From Orthonyx spaldingii (Eukaryota; Chordata; Aves; Passeriformes; Orthonychidae), in NCBI GenBank assembly GCA_013397795.1, contig VZTJ01000263.1:81103-145102 (forward strand): a stretch of DNA of 64,000 nt, given 5' to 3'. Positions 47,805-60,500 of this stretch are shown one piece after another. The notes beneath the pieces were generated by a model. It saw nothing but the letters and a program-made list of their open reading frames with translations. It was not told where the DNA came from and made no database searches. Within the stretch, counting starts at the first letter, position 1, and the number at the start of each line of letters is the position of its first letter. The position numbers and the translations under genes are program-made.

Positions 47805-48560
47805 GCATGGGAACACAGCATAATTCAGGCTGGGCAGGACCCTGAGAGGCTCAGGGCAGGGTGCCTGACCAGGCTGCTCAGGGCTGTGTCTGGTTGGAGT
47901 TTGAAACTGCCGAGGATGGAGCCTGTAGAGCTTCCTGGGCTGCCTGCTCCTCTGCTAGACTGTCCTCATGGCAATTTTTTTTTTCTCTTGCATCTAATCT
48001 GATCTCTCTTGTTTCACTTTATGCCTGGTGTCTCTAGTTTTCCTGCCACACAGACAGGTGAAGTTCCCAGCTCCCTTTTCTTGATGACTTTCTGTAGGTA
48101 TGGGGGGGCCTCACGTTTGTCTTTAGTTGTCAGGGAAATCCCTGAACCTCCACAGTCTTTGGAAAATGCTAGAGAGTGACAGTGCAAGGATACGGGCCTA
48201 CTCTTGTGGCACGTTTGGATGCAACTGTTGACTCTTGTGGACTTGAAGAGACCAAGATCTCTTAGGCAATCCCTGAGTCAACACCACTCTTCTTGCTGGT
48301 GGTTTTCTTCTGTGTCCAGAGCCCTGAGCTGCCTGGTGTCTACACCAGGCAGCTCAGTGAGCTTATTGATGAAGACTGAGAGAGAGAAGGCATTGATTAC
48401 CTCAGCCTACTCTGTGTCCATGCCATTAAATCACTTTCCCTGTTCAGCAATGAGCCTACATTTCTCTGTTTAGCCTTTATTGCTACTGTAGTGGCAGAAG
48501 GTCTTGTCATCCTTGATGTTCCCTTCAAATGACAACTCTAGGTGAGCTTTGGATCACAGG
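47805..48560 (-). mobile_element. CR1 LINE copy with the reverse-transcriptase core deleted
   Basis: Read on the minus strand, 48560 to about 48120 translates, with stops, as the CR1 ORF2 linker and start of the reverse transcriptase: KAHLELSFEGNIKDDKTF, AEVINAFSLSVFINK, LQVHKSQQLHPNV and SIFQRLWRFRDFP. These parallel the CR1 motifs usually ending AFFASVF, HKS..HPRV and SIIFE.SW. From about 48115 the sequence jumps to the ORF2 C-terminal end and 3' UTR (AAGTCATCAAGAAAAGGGAG, then ATGAGGACAGTCTAG and the terminal CR1 block to 47805). The palm with the catalytic aspartates is missing. All frames are broken, so this is a dead copy. Confidence 0.88.
48324..48357. repeat. Perfect 15-bp inverted repeat inside the CR1 relic
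   Basis: CTGAGCTGCCTGGTG (48324-48338) and CACCAGGCAGCTCAG (48343-48357) are exact reverse complements with a TCTA loop. It lies between the ORF2 linker and the start of the RT domain. Confidence 0.9.
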
Positions 48561-51500
48561 TAGCCGTGGGGAACCCTCATCACTTTCCAAGGGCTGGGCT
48601 TCTAGTCCCAGCCTGAGGTGGGCAGATGCAGTAGGGTGCTTGGGGAGATGCAGTGATCCTTGGGGAGAATTTGTACCATTGTCTAAAGCAGCAGGTGTGC
48701 AGCCATGAAAGCTTTCCTCCAGGAAAACCTGGTGCACCCAAAGCTTGGAGCAGCTCCGCCAGGGACCTGCCTGTCTCCTGCTTGTGGGTTGTCCTCAGAA
48801 GCCAGGCAGGAGCAGCGTGTTCCTGTGCTTCCTGGTGGAGTGGACAGGTTCTGTCTGGGAGGTTCTATTACAGTTGATGTGTCTTCTAGAAACATCCCCT
48901 CATCTCTGCTGGGAGGATCTGGTGCAAGGCAGCAGAGAGGCATTTGGGGTGTGGGCTGACAGATCTCATTGGGGCCTCTTTCCTCCCACCCTGACAAAAG
49001 GCAGCTGTGGTGCCATAAGGTGACCCAAGTCCACACTCCTGCCCCTGCCCCACGAGCACTGTGCTCCCAGGGACCCTGGTGTCCCACTGCAGGTGGACAG
49101 CCAGAGACAGGGCACTCCCTCCTCTCCTGTCCCTCCACTGCCCAGGGGTGGCAGGGAAGGAAACAGACTGCAAGGGCAGGTTAATACGAATGGACATGCC
49201 GTGAAAAATAGATACGAAATTATCCCCCGATCCAATAAACCTCTCAACCCACGTTCTCAGAAAAGCCTCGGTGAGAAGACAGGCCTCACGAGTTGCTCAG
49301 CAGCTCAATAAAATCTGTCTCTGCCCTGTCAGGTTGAAAAGGAAAACAAATGGCAGAATTCGGGGCCCTCCCCTGAGGAGGCCTCGCTCCTGCATGAGTG
49401 GCTCTGCCTGTGACACCAGATCTCTGCCTGCAGCCTGGGGCGGCCACATTGCAGGACCACGAGCTTGGGAGAGTTCCCTTCCTTCCTCCTTGGCTTCCAG
49501 GCGTTGTCACGGAGAGGGATTTCATCCACATCTGGGATTGCTTTGAGGCGCAGGAGCCCCCAGAGCCTCCGCAGCCAAGCCCAGCCAAGGGCTGCAGCAG
49601 GGGGAGCGGATGGAGGGTCAGCCCCCTGCCCCACACCAGCCCTGCCACATGCCCCAGCTTGCTCGGTTGTGTGAAAGCAGCTGCCTGGGGTGTGAGCACC
49701 CTCCCAGGGCTTCCAGGGCTGTGTTTGCCCTCGCAGGAGGCTACAGTCAATGCCCTGCCTGGAGAAAGGGCTTGATCCTCCTCTGCCAACACCAGTTTGT
49801 TCTGCTGTCTCTGGTGGGGGCCACTGCACCTCTGCACTTGGGTGTAGGATGATTCATGAGCATGCAGGTGTGCTGTATCTGCACTCAGGCCATGCTAATC
49901 CTGTTTAGTCATTTTTCAGAGGATTTCATTTAGATACTGGGCTGGGGCTCTGCATGCCCTTGACAATACTGAGCAACACCATTGCTCATATTTAAACTCT
50001 CTGACATAGCTAGTGATGGTGAAATTAAAAGAGACAATGACATAAAGCTCTCACCCAGCAGCGGTTTTCCTCCTGCCAATCACTACTCTTGCATTTTCCC
50101 TCCCTTGCTGAAAGCCAAGGATAAGGGGCAGATTTTGTGGCTTACCTGGGAGACCAGCAGGTCTGAGCTCTTCTGGACTGACCTGCATGCCCAGCCTGTT
50201 CAAGCTAAACCTGCAGAGCACAGAGGGGGACCGGGCACCACCTGCAGTGAAAACCCACAGCAAACCCTTTGCAGAATGTAAAGCAGGTGATTTGTGCCAT
50301 CAAAGACTTTGAGCAGCTCACTCGTGCTCACCCAGCCGGTAGCAGAGGCAGAAATAGCCTGGGCTGCTGGGGCACAGCACCCAGCTCTCACCCAGCTCTG
50401 GCTGTACACACCAGTTTGTGGCCCCTTTTGCTGGCTGGCAGAAGGAGAGGATTGCTCCCTGAAATGCCAGTGAAGATACAGATGTTCTGTGGTTTATTCC
50501 ATGGCTTTTGATACCAAGCAAGTAAGTCACAACTGGTTTGCCACACTTGTTTTTTTCCCCTTTTTCTTCCCATTGTTATCAAGAGCTGAAAATATGGCTT
50601 TGATTAACACTGCAGCAATGGGACGAAAAGGCTTGTCCTGCAGTTCTGGTTTAAAAATAAAAAAAACTATAGAGAAACATTTTATGCCCCTTGTGAGTAG
50701 ATGGAGGCTTTAATTTCATCTCAGGTTTCTACCGTCATACCACTCAACACCAAGTGGTGTAGTCGTGAGGATCTAGGTTAGGAAGGGCATGAATAGTGTC
50801 CACTTTGGTTTTACTGAGCAGCAAGTACCTAAAAACCTTTACTATCTGGACTAGGATTTCTGTGATTTTACCCTCAGAAACTGCTTCTTTATATTAGATA
50901 TGTAATTTCCCTTACTGTTTTTAAAGACTATAGAAACAGGACTTTTGTGAAACTTAGCAAGTAATAGTAACTGGCCATAATGTCTAAGTAATTATTAGCT
51001 ACCCACAGAATAAATGAAAGATTAAAAGGTAGTAATCTTCTTTCCTCTTTGTTGCTCGCTATTAATGGCTTCCTAGTCTACATACTAAATGGTTATCAAG
51101 GCAGTGCTTCTTTGCAGAAAATCTGTACCATTAAAATTTGAATCTATTCAGAGCAGAGAATAGGTCCACTTGAAAAGAGAAGAAAAAAATCATAAGGAGT
51201 TTTGGTTTTGGGACTTTGCCCCAGTCTAAATCCAAACAATGCTTTTCACATACTGGTGGTCATTAGTGGCACTTGAAACTGGGAGCAAACAAAGCCTTTG
51301 CAGTAGGCAGGGACAGTGCTTGGCAGTCCATGGACCTGTAAGGTAGCCCCATGGCTTCTCAGTTTCCAGAGGGGGTTACTTCTACTTCAGAAGATATACG
51401 GGGTCTACAAATTAAAGAAGTTAAAAACCAGGTCACTAGGAACAACAGAAAGTACTTGACATCCATCAGACATGGGTAATATTGAACACAAGATGAGGAG

Positions 51501-52561
51501 CCATGGCTAGGCTAGTCATTGCCATGTAATGAGGAAGGAAAAAAAAAATCAAGTCTTTCCAGCTCCATGCCTCATAAAATCCAACTAAAATCAATCCACA
51601 GTTTTGCCAGTCATGAGTTATTCAGCAAACCTGAGGTCAGACCAGTGGAGTCTCCATCACACATCATCAGCTGTTCTCCTTATCCCTGTACACAGACAGG
51701 AAATCAAGAGACAGAGCTTGATCACTGCAATTTAGGCAAACATTTGGGGCCAGACTGCAAGGTGATTAAGTGTGCATTAAGGCCCACTCCCTTAGCAAAG
51801 CCCTTGTGTACATGCTTTGAGTGCCACTGGAGCTAGATACACACAAAGAAACACTTAAATTCCTTCCTGGATCACTGCTAACTACAGTATAAACATTACA
51901 GGATAAATATAAAGACTCTCTGGGTTGAACACATCTCTTACTACATAGATGGGGCCGGGAGAATTGGGAGTTGCAGGTTGCCAGTGCAAGTTGAGGTGCA
52001 TGGCAGGTGTTGGAGGCGAGCAGTCATCATGGAAATGGGGCTTTCTGAGGCAGCAGGAGTGCAAAAGTGAGCCAAGAGAGGTAGCCAGGGTCTGCAGAAT
52101 TACAAGTGCATTTCATGTGTGCTTAAGGTTGAATGCTTATATGGGGGTGATCCTGGGAAATGAAAAAATAGAAGCCAAAACAATGGCCTCTTTTCTCCCA
52201 TGATGTATTCTTTTCTTCTCTGATACAGCCTCCGAATTTTGATACAGGTGAAGGAGGGACAGGGATCCAATGCAGGGTCTTGAGCTCGTGAGGTGGCAGT
52301 ACAGTGAATAAATCAACAGCAGATATATCAGGGATATATCACCTCTTGTATGTAAAAGCACACATGCACATTCGTCCAGTTAATATTCCTGGTACAAATG
52401 GAAATGATTTCTTGAACTGCTAGATGGGGAGGAGGACCAGGTCCCTGCCCTGAAGAGTTTGCAGCTGGAATGTGAAGAGTACGGTGCTGCAGGCGGAGAG
52501 GGAACACAACATGAGCTGAGGCACAGTTGTTATTCCTGGCACACTCTGAAACCTCCTTCCC
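48561..52561. other. Intergenic, nothing recognised
   Basis: GC-rich from 48550 to 49850, giving many overlapping chance frames (for example 49286-49837 minus, 183 codons). AT-rich from 50700 to 51200. No domain, exon structure or repeat family was recognised. Confidence 0.5.
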
Positions 52562-52855
52562 AGTCTGTTGCCTGCCTTTGATGTGAATCATTCCTCCTTT
52601 ATTGAAAAGCTCTCTTCCTGAGGTGCTCCAGAGCCTTTTGCGCTCCTGGTTTTCATCCTACCTCTCTAGGTGTCCTTGCATTGTCTTCTTCCTCTGCTTT
52701 TCTGCTCCCTACCATCAGACTTCCTTAGAACATTGCCTTTGTCCCTCTCCTCACTCCTCTCCTTGTCCCCAGGACAGCTCTATCCTGCTGCCCACCTCAG
52801 TGATTGTTTTTGTGCTGACAACTCACAGATCTATTTCCTCAGCGTTACTTAGTCC
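52562..52855 (+). mobile_element. L2-type LINE fossil, reverse-transcriptase fragment
   Basis: In three shifting frames the block encodes LLPAFDVNHSSFIEKLSS (like the L2 AAFDTVDHSLLLEKL motif), SWFSSYLS (the following L2 motif) and FCADNSQIYFLS at 52808-52843 (like the L2 active-site YADDTQLYLS). Motif order and spacing are right for the RT palm. At least two frameshifts and a stop separate them, and the second catalytic Asp is Asn. Homology may continue toward about 53010 but cannot be traced with confidence. Confidence 0.8.
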
Positions 52856-54552
52856 ATTCTACAACAGCTCCTGTTGAAGCAGCACCTTATTCTTTATGTG
52901 TCTTCTCCCCCTTTCCCCAAGAACTGTCTCTTTCCAGGTTGGCCCTCAGTCCTCTCCTTCCTTGGATGTGGCTGTGGGAGTTGTAACAACCCTCCTATAT
53001 GTCCCAGAGGGTGACTGGCTCACAGGAATGTGTCTTCTCTGTCCCCTTCATCCCAAACAGACACATGGGCAGCATTAGGAGCAGCCACCATGCTCAAGGT
53101 CATTGGGCTTTGTGGTCCTACATGTGCTGGGGAAATCCACCCCCTTGGAGAGCTTGCCTTTGTTCCTGCTAGTTTGTCCTGGCTACTTTGTCTGCCCAGC
53201 AGAACACTCACAAACCCTGCTTTTCAGCTAAATTTCATGCCCTTCTGAAAGAAAGGCCTCTATTTAATCATTCCAGCAGTGTCTAAACCCCCTAATTCCT
53301 TCAACATAGTGACAAACAGTTCTGATTATTTGTAGAAAAGCTTGAAAAGCGTTGAGCATATTTTATTACCCACAAAAGGTGCCAGACTGGCAGCCATGGA
53401 GACTTGTCCTCTATTTATCTCCAGAGCTGGACGGCACAAGCAGTACACATTCCTCCAGAATGTCTCTCAGCTCACTTTTGAAAGGAACATGGTGGCCCAT
53501 CACCATGAGAGGATGGAACTTTCTGTTCAACCCACACTGAGTGTTTGTTCAGTGCCTGGAACAGCGACAGTCAGGTTGCTCATGGGAGCAGCTGGGGAAG
53601 CCCCAGAGAGACTCACCAGGAAAACAACTGCCCTCCCAGAGGCCGTGGGTGATTCGCTGGGTGTGAAACTGCCTCTGCTCCTGTCTTTTCAGGCAAGCCA
53701 GGTCTTAGCCAAAGCCGATTATGATCTTTGGAAGTGCTGCTCGAGGGGCTATGAATTGTCATCTGGGGATGTATGGAGGGAGCAGACCCCATGCTTCCTC
53801 ATTAAAGCAATAAATGCAGTAGATTTGCTGGAAAAAACCCTGGAGCTTCTCTTTTGCCACCAAAAGAAGGATTAGACGATTAATTCTGAGAACACTTCAC
53901 TGCAAAGCTTAGCTGTTAGTGTTGTAAACCCACAGAAAGGCAAAATCTCACAGATTTTATCTGCAGGAGAAGCAGCAGAGGTTATGGGCAGCCTCACCAG
54001 CTCCTGGTGGCAGTGCTTTCTCAGAGGCCAAGTGCTGCAGCAGGGCCTGGAGCCTTCCTGCAGTGGCACTGTCCTGCCCGTGCAGGAGTCCAGTGTTCAT
54101 CCCTGCTTTGCAGCAAGTTCCAGGGAAATTATTCAGCAGAGAGGTAAATAGCTTACAGGATCTCTACTCTTCATGTTCCCCCTTCTCCTGCCCCACTTTG
54201 TAGCACCACACACCAAACACAGATGTGCAGTGACATTTTTAAATTATGCACTGATTTGTTAGGGTTATGCAAAAAGAATATTAAGCACTCATTGCTACCA
54301 TTCAGGCTGGGCCTTATATTTTCTTTATGTGCACTGATGTTAAAAATAAAAAGAAGCAAAACTTTTTAGCACAGCCAGTCTGGATAGAGTTGTTTTTTCT
54401 TCCAAAAATGAAGCATAGCTCGGTTAGAGGACTTTTTTGCTTGTCAATAATTAAACAGCTCTGCACTTGTTGAGGCAGTCCTGAACGTAGGTACCAGGAT
54501 CAGCCAGCCTTGACCACAAGAGACTAAAACTTTCTACCCTGTCTACAGTACG

Positions 54553-54557
<5 letters not shown>
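52856..54557. other. Intergenic, unassigned; contains one 177-codon open frame
   Basis: The plus frame 53342-53875 is uninterrupted but contains no motif I recognise. Similar-length frames occur elsewhere in the desert by chance. No promoter or splice context supports it. Confidence 0.45.
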
Positions 54558-54592
<35 letters not shown>

Positions 54593-54598
54593 TTTCAA
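54558..54598. repeat. Poly-A tract, 41 bases
   Basis: An uninterrupted run of 41 A. No retrogene body or target-site duplication could be seen around it, so a simple homopolymer is the safe call. Confidence 0.97.
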
Positions 54599-57500
54599 TA
54601 TTAACCCTGACAACTTCACTGGCATCAGCACACCTTCACAGCAGTTGGGGTACCAAGTAGCCATGTGCATTGAAAGAGACGTCTGGGTTTGGCCTGTCCT
54701 GAGCTGAGTTTCATGTGGAGGTTCTTCCTAGAGACAAACCAGGCACAGCTGGTTTCTGCTCAGCCTTTCGGTGCTGAGGTGGAATTCAGCTGCTGCTAGC
54801 GGTGCTGGGGCTGCATTGCAAAACACCCTCAGTGCAAACAAAGGGGAGGGATTTCTGTCAGCGAGTCAGATTTATATTTCCCCCAGAGTGCATTTTTTAA
54901 GCACAGTAATGAAAGATCAAACAGTATCGTGCTTTTTGCAAGTTCATCATATCCTTGAGGACGTCACTGTGAACTCAGCTGAAGATGGGCATGTGAGAGT
55001 GTTGGTACAGAAACAGGAGAATATTTGACCTCTGGTTAAGGGCCTTGCTTTAAGGTATAATAATAAAAAAGTGAGGTCTTTATTTTTGGTCTAGAGCAGT
55101 CAGGACAGAGTTTAGCAGAAGGAACCCTGTGCTGTCCTCTGCAAAGGACATGATCTATTTACTTCAAAAAGCTGATGGGCTACAGGCCACCAGTGTGGAC
55201 AGGGCAGGGGACCAGGAGGTTCCTGCCCACGTGAAGGATCGGTCCTGCAGGAGTGAGGGGCAGAGGAAGGGTGAGCTTTCTCTCTGTCTTCAGGAAAAGC
55301 TTTCCTTCTCCTGCACCAACATTCTTGTTCATCTGTTCTTTTACCCCTCATCATCCAGCAACATAAAGCACTCTTGTTGTGGGAAGGACTGTGCCCCAGG
55401 CAGGGGGAAGGAGGAATGGGTGAAGGAGAGCTGAGACAGAGATGTGTGCTGTCTGCCTTGCCCACAGGGAGCAAAAGAGGTGGAGGGTTAATATACCAGA
55501 GAGCAGCTACTGTGTAAGGGCAGGGCCTGGAAGGCAGCAGGTGTAGGAAGGTGTTGAGCTGGGGCTGTGCTGGTCTCAGTGCTGGAGGGCTGTGATCAGG
55601 GAGGGAGCCCTGCCTTCCCCTCAGACACTGAGCCCGTGGCAGATACTTACAGTCAGAAGAAAGCTCTGACGGCCTGAAGGCTGCTTCCCCCAATGTAAAT
55701 GCTCTGGAAAATGTGGGGACAGAGGGTTTCCTGTGGCTAACTTTTGGTTCTACAGATGGCTTCATAAAATCCCCCAACAACCAGTCTCTTCTTCTTCTGA
55801 TCATCAACATATTATGTCTCTTTGTCATACTGGTTTGTGGTTATCTGACCATGGTTCCATGTCTAATAATCCCTAAGCAAGACCCACAGGGCTGAGGAGG
55901 CTGATCCTACCTGCTGGGAGCAGATGGGCAGGCTGTAATGTCCAAGCATGGCTCCATGTCGTCCCTAGAATGATGAGGTGTCAGGGCTGCTGCCAGCAGA
56001 GACAGGTGAAAAACAGACCTTTTCCCTCCCTCCTTTCCTGCTTTCTATTTCTCCTCTTTATTTATGTTAATGTGTTCTGCACTGGAGTCATAATTAAATA
56101 CATATTCATATAGAAATGTACAAAGCTTCTGCCTGTACTGTGAAGCTCTCTGGAGCTTAACTGCTTGAGACTTGTCACAGGAAAATATTTCTCCCCATGA
56201 AAACAGGCTTCCTACAGCTGGGCTATATTATTGCCTTTTAATATTGCTGGCTCTGCCTACCCTGGGAAGGATTTTCTGACAAACTCCTACTGGAGATACA
56301 GCTTTTGCCGGTATAACTTATACCAGTTTCCTAAAGAAACTGGGGCTTTCATTGCCAGAGGTATCTCACTGATGTTGTAATTTGTTCCCACACTCTTTGC
56401 TATGCTGGCAAAACTTGAAAGTGCGGTTCAATGTTTTTCTTTCTCAGTGCCTTTTCTCCTAAGTTAGCTTTTCTATCCCTGTGCTTACCCCAGCTGTTTC
56501 CCTGGGCACATCTGATCATCTATTGTCTTCAGAATAGCTCAAAGTAATGAGAGGGGTGGGAAGCTAATGCTATTTGGAGGGTCTAATCAGATGCTGGTTC
56601 CTTGTTACAGAGCTGTATCGAAATCTGGAGCCTTGTTGCTCTTCAGATGGGAATGCTGTGATGGAGGAGGCCAGGACAGCAGAAACAGGGTCTGGCAGTT
56701 GGGTTTAAGTAGAAGTTGGGTCAGAATGGCACAGAGGAGCCAGGGACAGCCTGAGTGGAGGAAACTTCCAGCTGAAGGCAAACACTGTGGACAGTGAAAG
56801 CAGCTAGCAGAGACAGAAGCATTATCAAGACAAGGCAGACTATGCTCACCATCATGTGTCAAGGCCATTTCCAGTTCCAGTATCTCAGCCCTGATGTTGG
56901 AATCAGTTTTGTTTGGATCTGGAACGATGCCTGACATAATACATAAACAGGCATTTCACATCCTTAGTCAAACACTGCACATGATGAGTTGGGAAATGGA
57001 GTCCTGAATGTGTCAGTGACATGCCAAACCCCTAGCCAGCATCACTGCTACAAACCCAGGAACCCAGACCCTTAGCTTAGTTTGTGCTCTGTTAAATAAA
57101 ATATTCTGTTCTTTCTCTTTGTTCTGATGAGACTGAGGAGGAAGACCTGAAAGTTTGAAGTTCCTGAAGATTCCTACAGTTGAATTGTTTAAAAAAATCC
57201 TTAGTGCAGTGAATATTTTCATTGTACTGCCTGGAGAATGGAAAGGATGCTGGGATTATGGATCAAATGTCTGCCCGGTCTAGGGCTACTGGATATTACA
57301 CCTGAATCCTTCCTTTAGAGCAACCATCCTATCTAAGAGTGTCAAACCCCTCCTCTTGCACATGCACATGCCTCTCCTCACTTCCTGTGGTCTGACTCAT
57401 CCTCATAGATGTGATGCAAGTCTTGGCAGACTAAAATAGTTGTGTGATGCGGTGACATACCAACCCCCCAGCCCTGGCAGAGACATGGCAAGCGGCAGTG

Positions 57501-60500
57501 TTGTGTGGGAGGGAAAGGAGCAGCTTCCTCCATCCTGAAGGGACACTTCCCGTGCAGCAAAACAGGTCAGAAGCAGCAGCTTCTTGCAGCAGCTCTCTGC
57601 ACTCATTCCCTGATCTCTACAAAGCCACATACAACTCCTGGATGCTCACTCTGCTGGAATGTCCTTGCTAGCTGGCAGCTGGCTTGGCACAGTGCTGCCT
57701 CCAGGCTTCTGGCTCAGTACTGGAGGGATCAGAAGATGATGTTGAAAGAAACAGATAATTTTTGGGGCCCCATGACCTTCTTAATGAGAAGAAAGTGATG
57801 TGCTTTCGGGTAACTGCTTGGTGTGATGTACTTATTTTCAGAAACTGCACAAACCCCTGTTGGCTGAGCAAGATAGTGATTGATCAAGCCTGAGCTTCAC
57901 ACTCATTTAAAGCAGACATATATAGCTACTGCTACTGAAAGCAGTGGTCGCACATACACAAAAATCAACCAGACTGAGTCAGAACAAAGCCAAGTGTCCT
58001 ATTGCTCTTTGCTTTGCCAGTCAACAGCAAAGCAGCTGTACACAAAATGCTTCAGTACCTGATGTTTTGTTCTAGGCTGTCCTACAGTACAAGTGCAAGA
58101 ACTTTAGGCTGTCTTGGATCTCTGACAAAGGGAGAGATTAGCTTTACACCTAGAAATTTGTCAAGCCACCAGAGTCAACATGAGATGTGTTCTCAACAAG
58201 ACTGTGGAGCTCATACAGTATGCTCTAGAAGTTTTATGAGGTTGTCCGTAACACAGAAATGTGATTAGTCCATGTCTGTGACAAAGGTTCACTTGAGTTT
58301 TTCTTAGGAAGACAAGATCACTGTGTATGCGTTGTGGCCATAAGCAGAGAGACAGAGCTTGAATCTTGTGTCCTGTAATTGATAGGTCCCCTTTAAAAAC
58401 CCAAACAAAATTCTCAGTGGCAATAAGCAGTTGCTGTAGGAAGTAGAAGAAACTCTCCTGCTGGTCTTGCTTCCCAGTGCTCACTTGCTGGATGTGAAAG
58501 CATGTGAGGTCACACAGTGACCTGAATGAAGGAATTAACCTGCATTAAAATTCACCAAGAAAAGACTGTCTGTAAGGGATCACTTCTCCTGAAGCCAAAG
58601 AAGAAGATGACCTCAGGGTGAGAACTAGTGGCAGGAGGCAGGGGAGGCCAGCACAGCTTCCTCTGGCAGGGGATGGCATAGTCTGTGGTCACCAAGCCTT
58701 AGTGCCAGCTATTGTTCCCTGCCAGGGCCAGACTGCAAATCTCTCCCTTCCTGGCCTCACACAAGACTACAGCCCCAACCATCTCCTGCAGTTGAGTGAA
58801 TGCAGAGAAGTGTTTCTAGATGAACCATTTGCTGCTGGTCGCTTCACACTCAGGAGTGTGAACAACCCACCTCTGCTCCTGCCCCGGCCGCGCGGTACCT
58901 GTGGTCTGGAAAGGGTCCATCTGGGCCGTGCCTTTCCCTCTGGGTAGCTGCTGGCAATGCAGAACCCACGTTTTCCCTGTCTGACTGGAAGAGTGGGTTG
59001 CTTTAGCCTTTTTAAGATGTCTCTAGCTGAAGTGGTTACATCAAGGGCCAAACAGGGCTTGCGTGGTAGGTTGACAGCATTTTCCTCTGAGGTTGTGCTA
59101 CTGCAAAGCACAGCTCAGTTGTTTGAATCTGTCCCAAAAGCTCAATGCTGATGTAGGAAAGTAACACAAGACAAGACAAAAGTACTCTCTCATAGTTACC
59201 ATTTTTCTGCCAGTAATTCCTTATTTGTTAGGCATTTCAGACATGCAGAGGACACAAGCGAGCTAGAGTGCATTGCAATGCCTGCATGGGTGTCTTGTAA
59301 TCAGACTGCACCTTCCTGCTGGGGCTTCCTCTCCTAGTGTGTGGACCTGGACACGATCAGGTAGTCTGAGCCTGAGGATGTCAAAGCTTTTACTGTGTTC
59401 CATGTGAGATGGTTAAGGACTGGTTTCTGAGAACAAAAGCAATTGGACTTGTGTGACTCTTATCTATTTACCAACCAGAAGAAGATAATCAATATTTCAA
59501 ACTTAAAGCACACCCAGTAAGACACAGAATTCACTGGTTCCTCCTTTGAACTTTTTAGAGCACTCAGGTCTGAGCCTTGGTCATTTCTTTTGCTGCTCCA
59601 CGCTGTGCTACCTGCCAGGCTTATGTCTTTGGTAGGTATTGCTTCTGATGCAGTAGTGCATGAGGAATCACATAAGGATCAGGGTGTTGTGGTTTAAGTG
59701 TGCTTCAAAAACAAAATTTAATGCTTGAGATTTCACTCTGGCTTGGGGACTTCCTTTAAAGGCTGTGAAACTACTCCTGGGAGCCCGAATTTTCCCTAGT
59801 GGTGGGTATTTCTTGGGCAAAAGCATTTGTCTAAGACAGAGACCATGTCTGTCTCCATGTCTGATCCCTTACCATGCTGAGCCATTGCTGGCTCTTAAAT
59901 TATACTAAAAATTAGTAAGGGTTTTTATTAATTCCTAGGTTCATTGCTTCTCTGAACAAGGTAGATGACAATGGTTATTGGTGAATCTAAAATTCTGCTC
60001 AGAGAATTCAGTATCGAATTAATTTTCTAGGCAGGAAAAGAAGGATAATCAATGATGTACATCCATGGCTGGGGATGGGAGAGTCCCAAGTTAAAAAATG
60101 ATCATGTGCCTCAAGAAGCTTCAAACATTGTTAAAATTAGAGGTGAAGTGGGCTAACCCTTCCATCTGCTCCCTTCACTTCAGAGGAGAGTCAGAGGAGG
60201 AATCAAACATTACAGCTCCCGTTGTCAAAATCACCCCTGGAGAAAAAACACTCAGGAAGTACAATGGGCTTAAAGCCAGCCAACAAACAAAGAGCACAGA
60301 GGTGGCAAATCCTCAGATAAATAAATGAACAAGCAAGCAGATAGCCTTGTGAGGATGTCTGCCTGAAATATGCACTTAGAGAAGTTTCCAAATCCTAGAA
60401 AGTCCACGTTTCTCCCACCTCACACGTCTCCCCCTGCTCTTCATCCTCTCACAGACAGCAACAGAATCCCCCTGCCTTTGATTTACAATTAAATTAAGAA

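Noticed and set aside
53342..53875. 177-codon plus-strand open frame
   Set aside because: No motif or family resemblance. It is of the same size as many chance frames in this window.
55112..55828. Longest uninterrupted frame outside BCOR (238 codons, minus strand)
   Set aside because: Pro/Ser-rich with no recognised domain, no splice or promoter context, and several other overlapping frames. It fits chance in GC-rich DNA.
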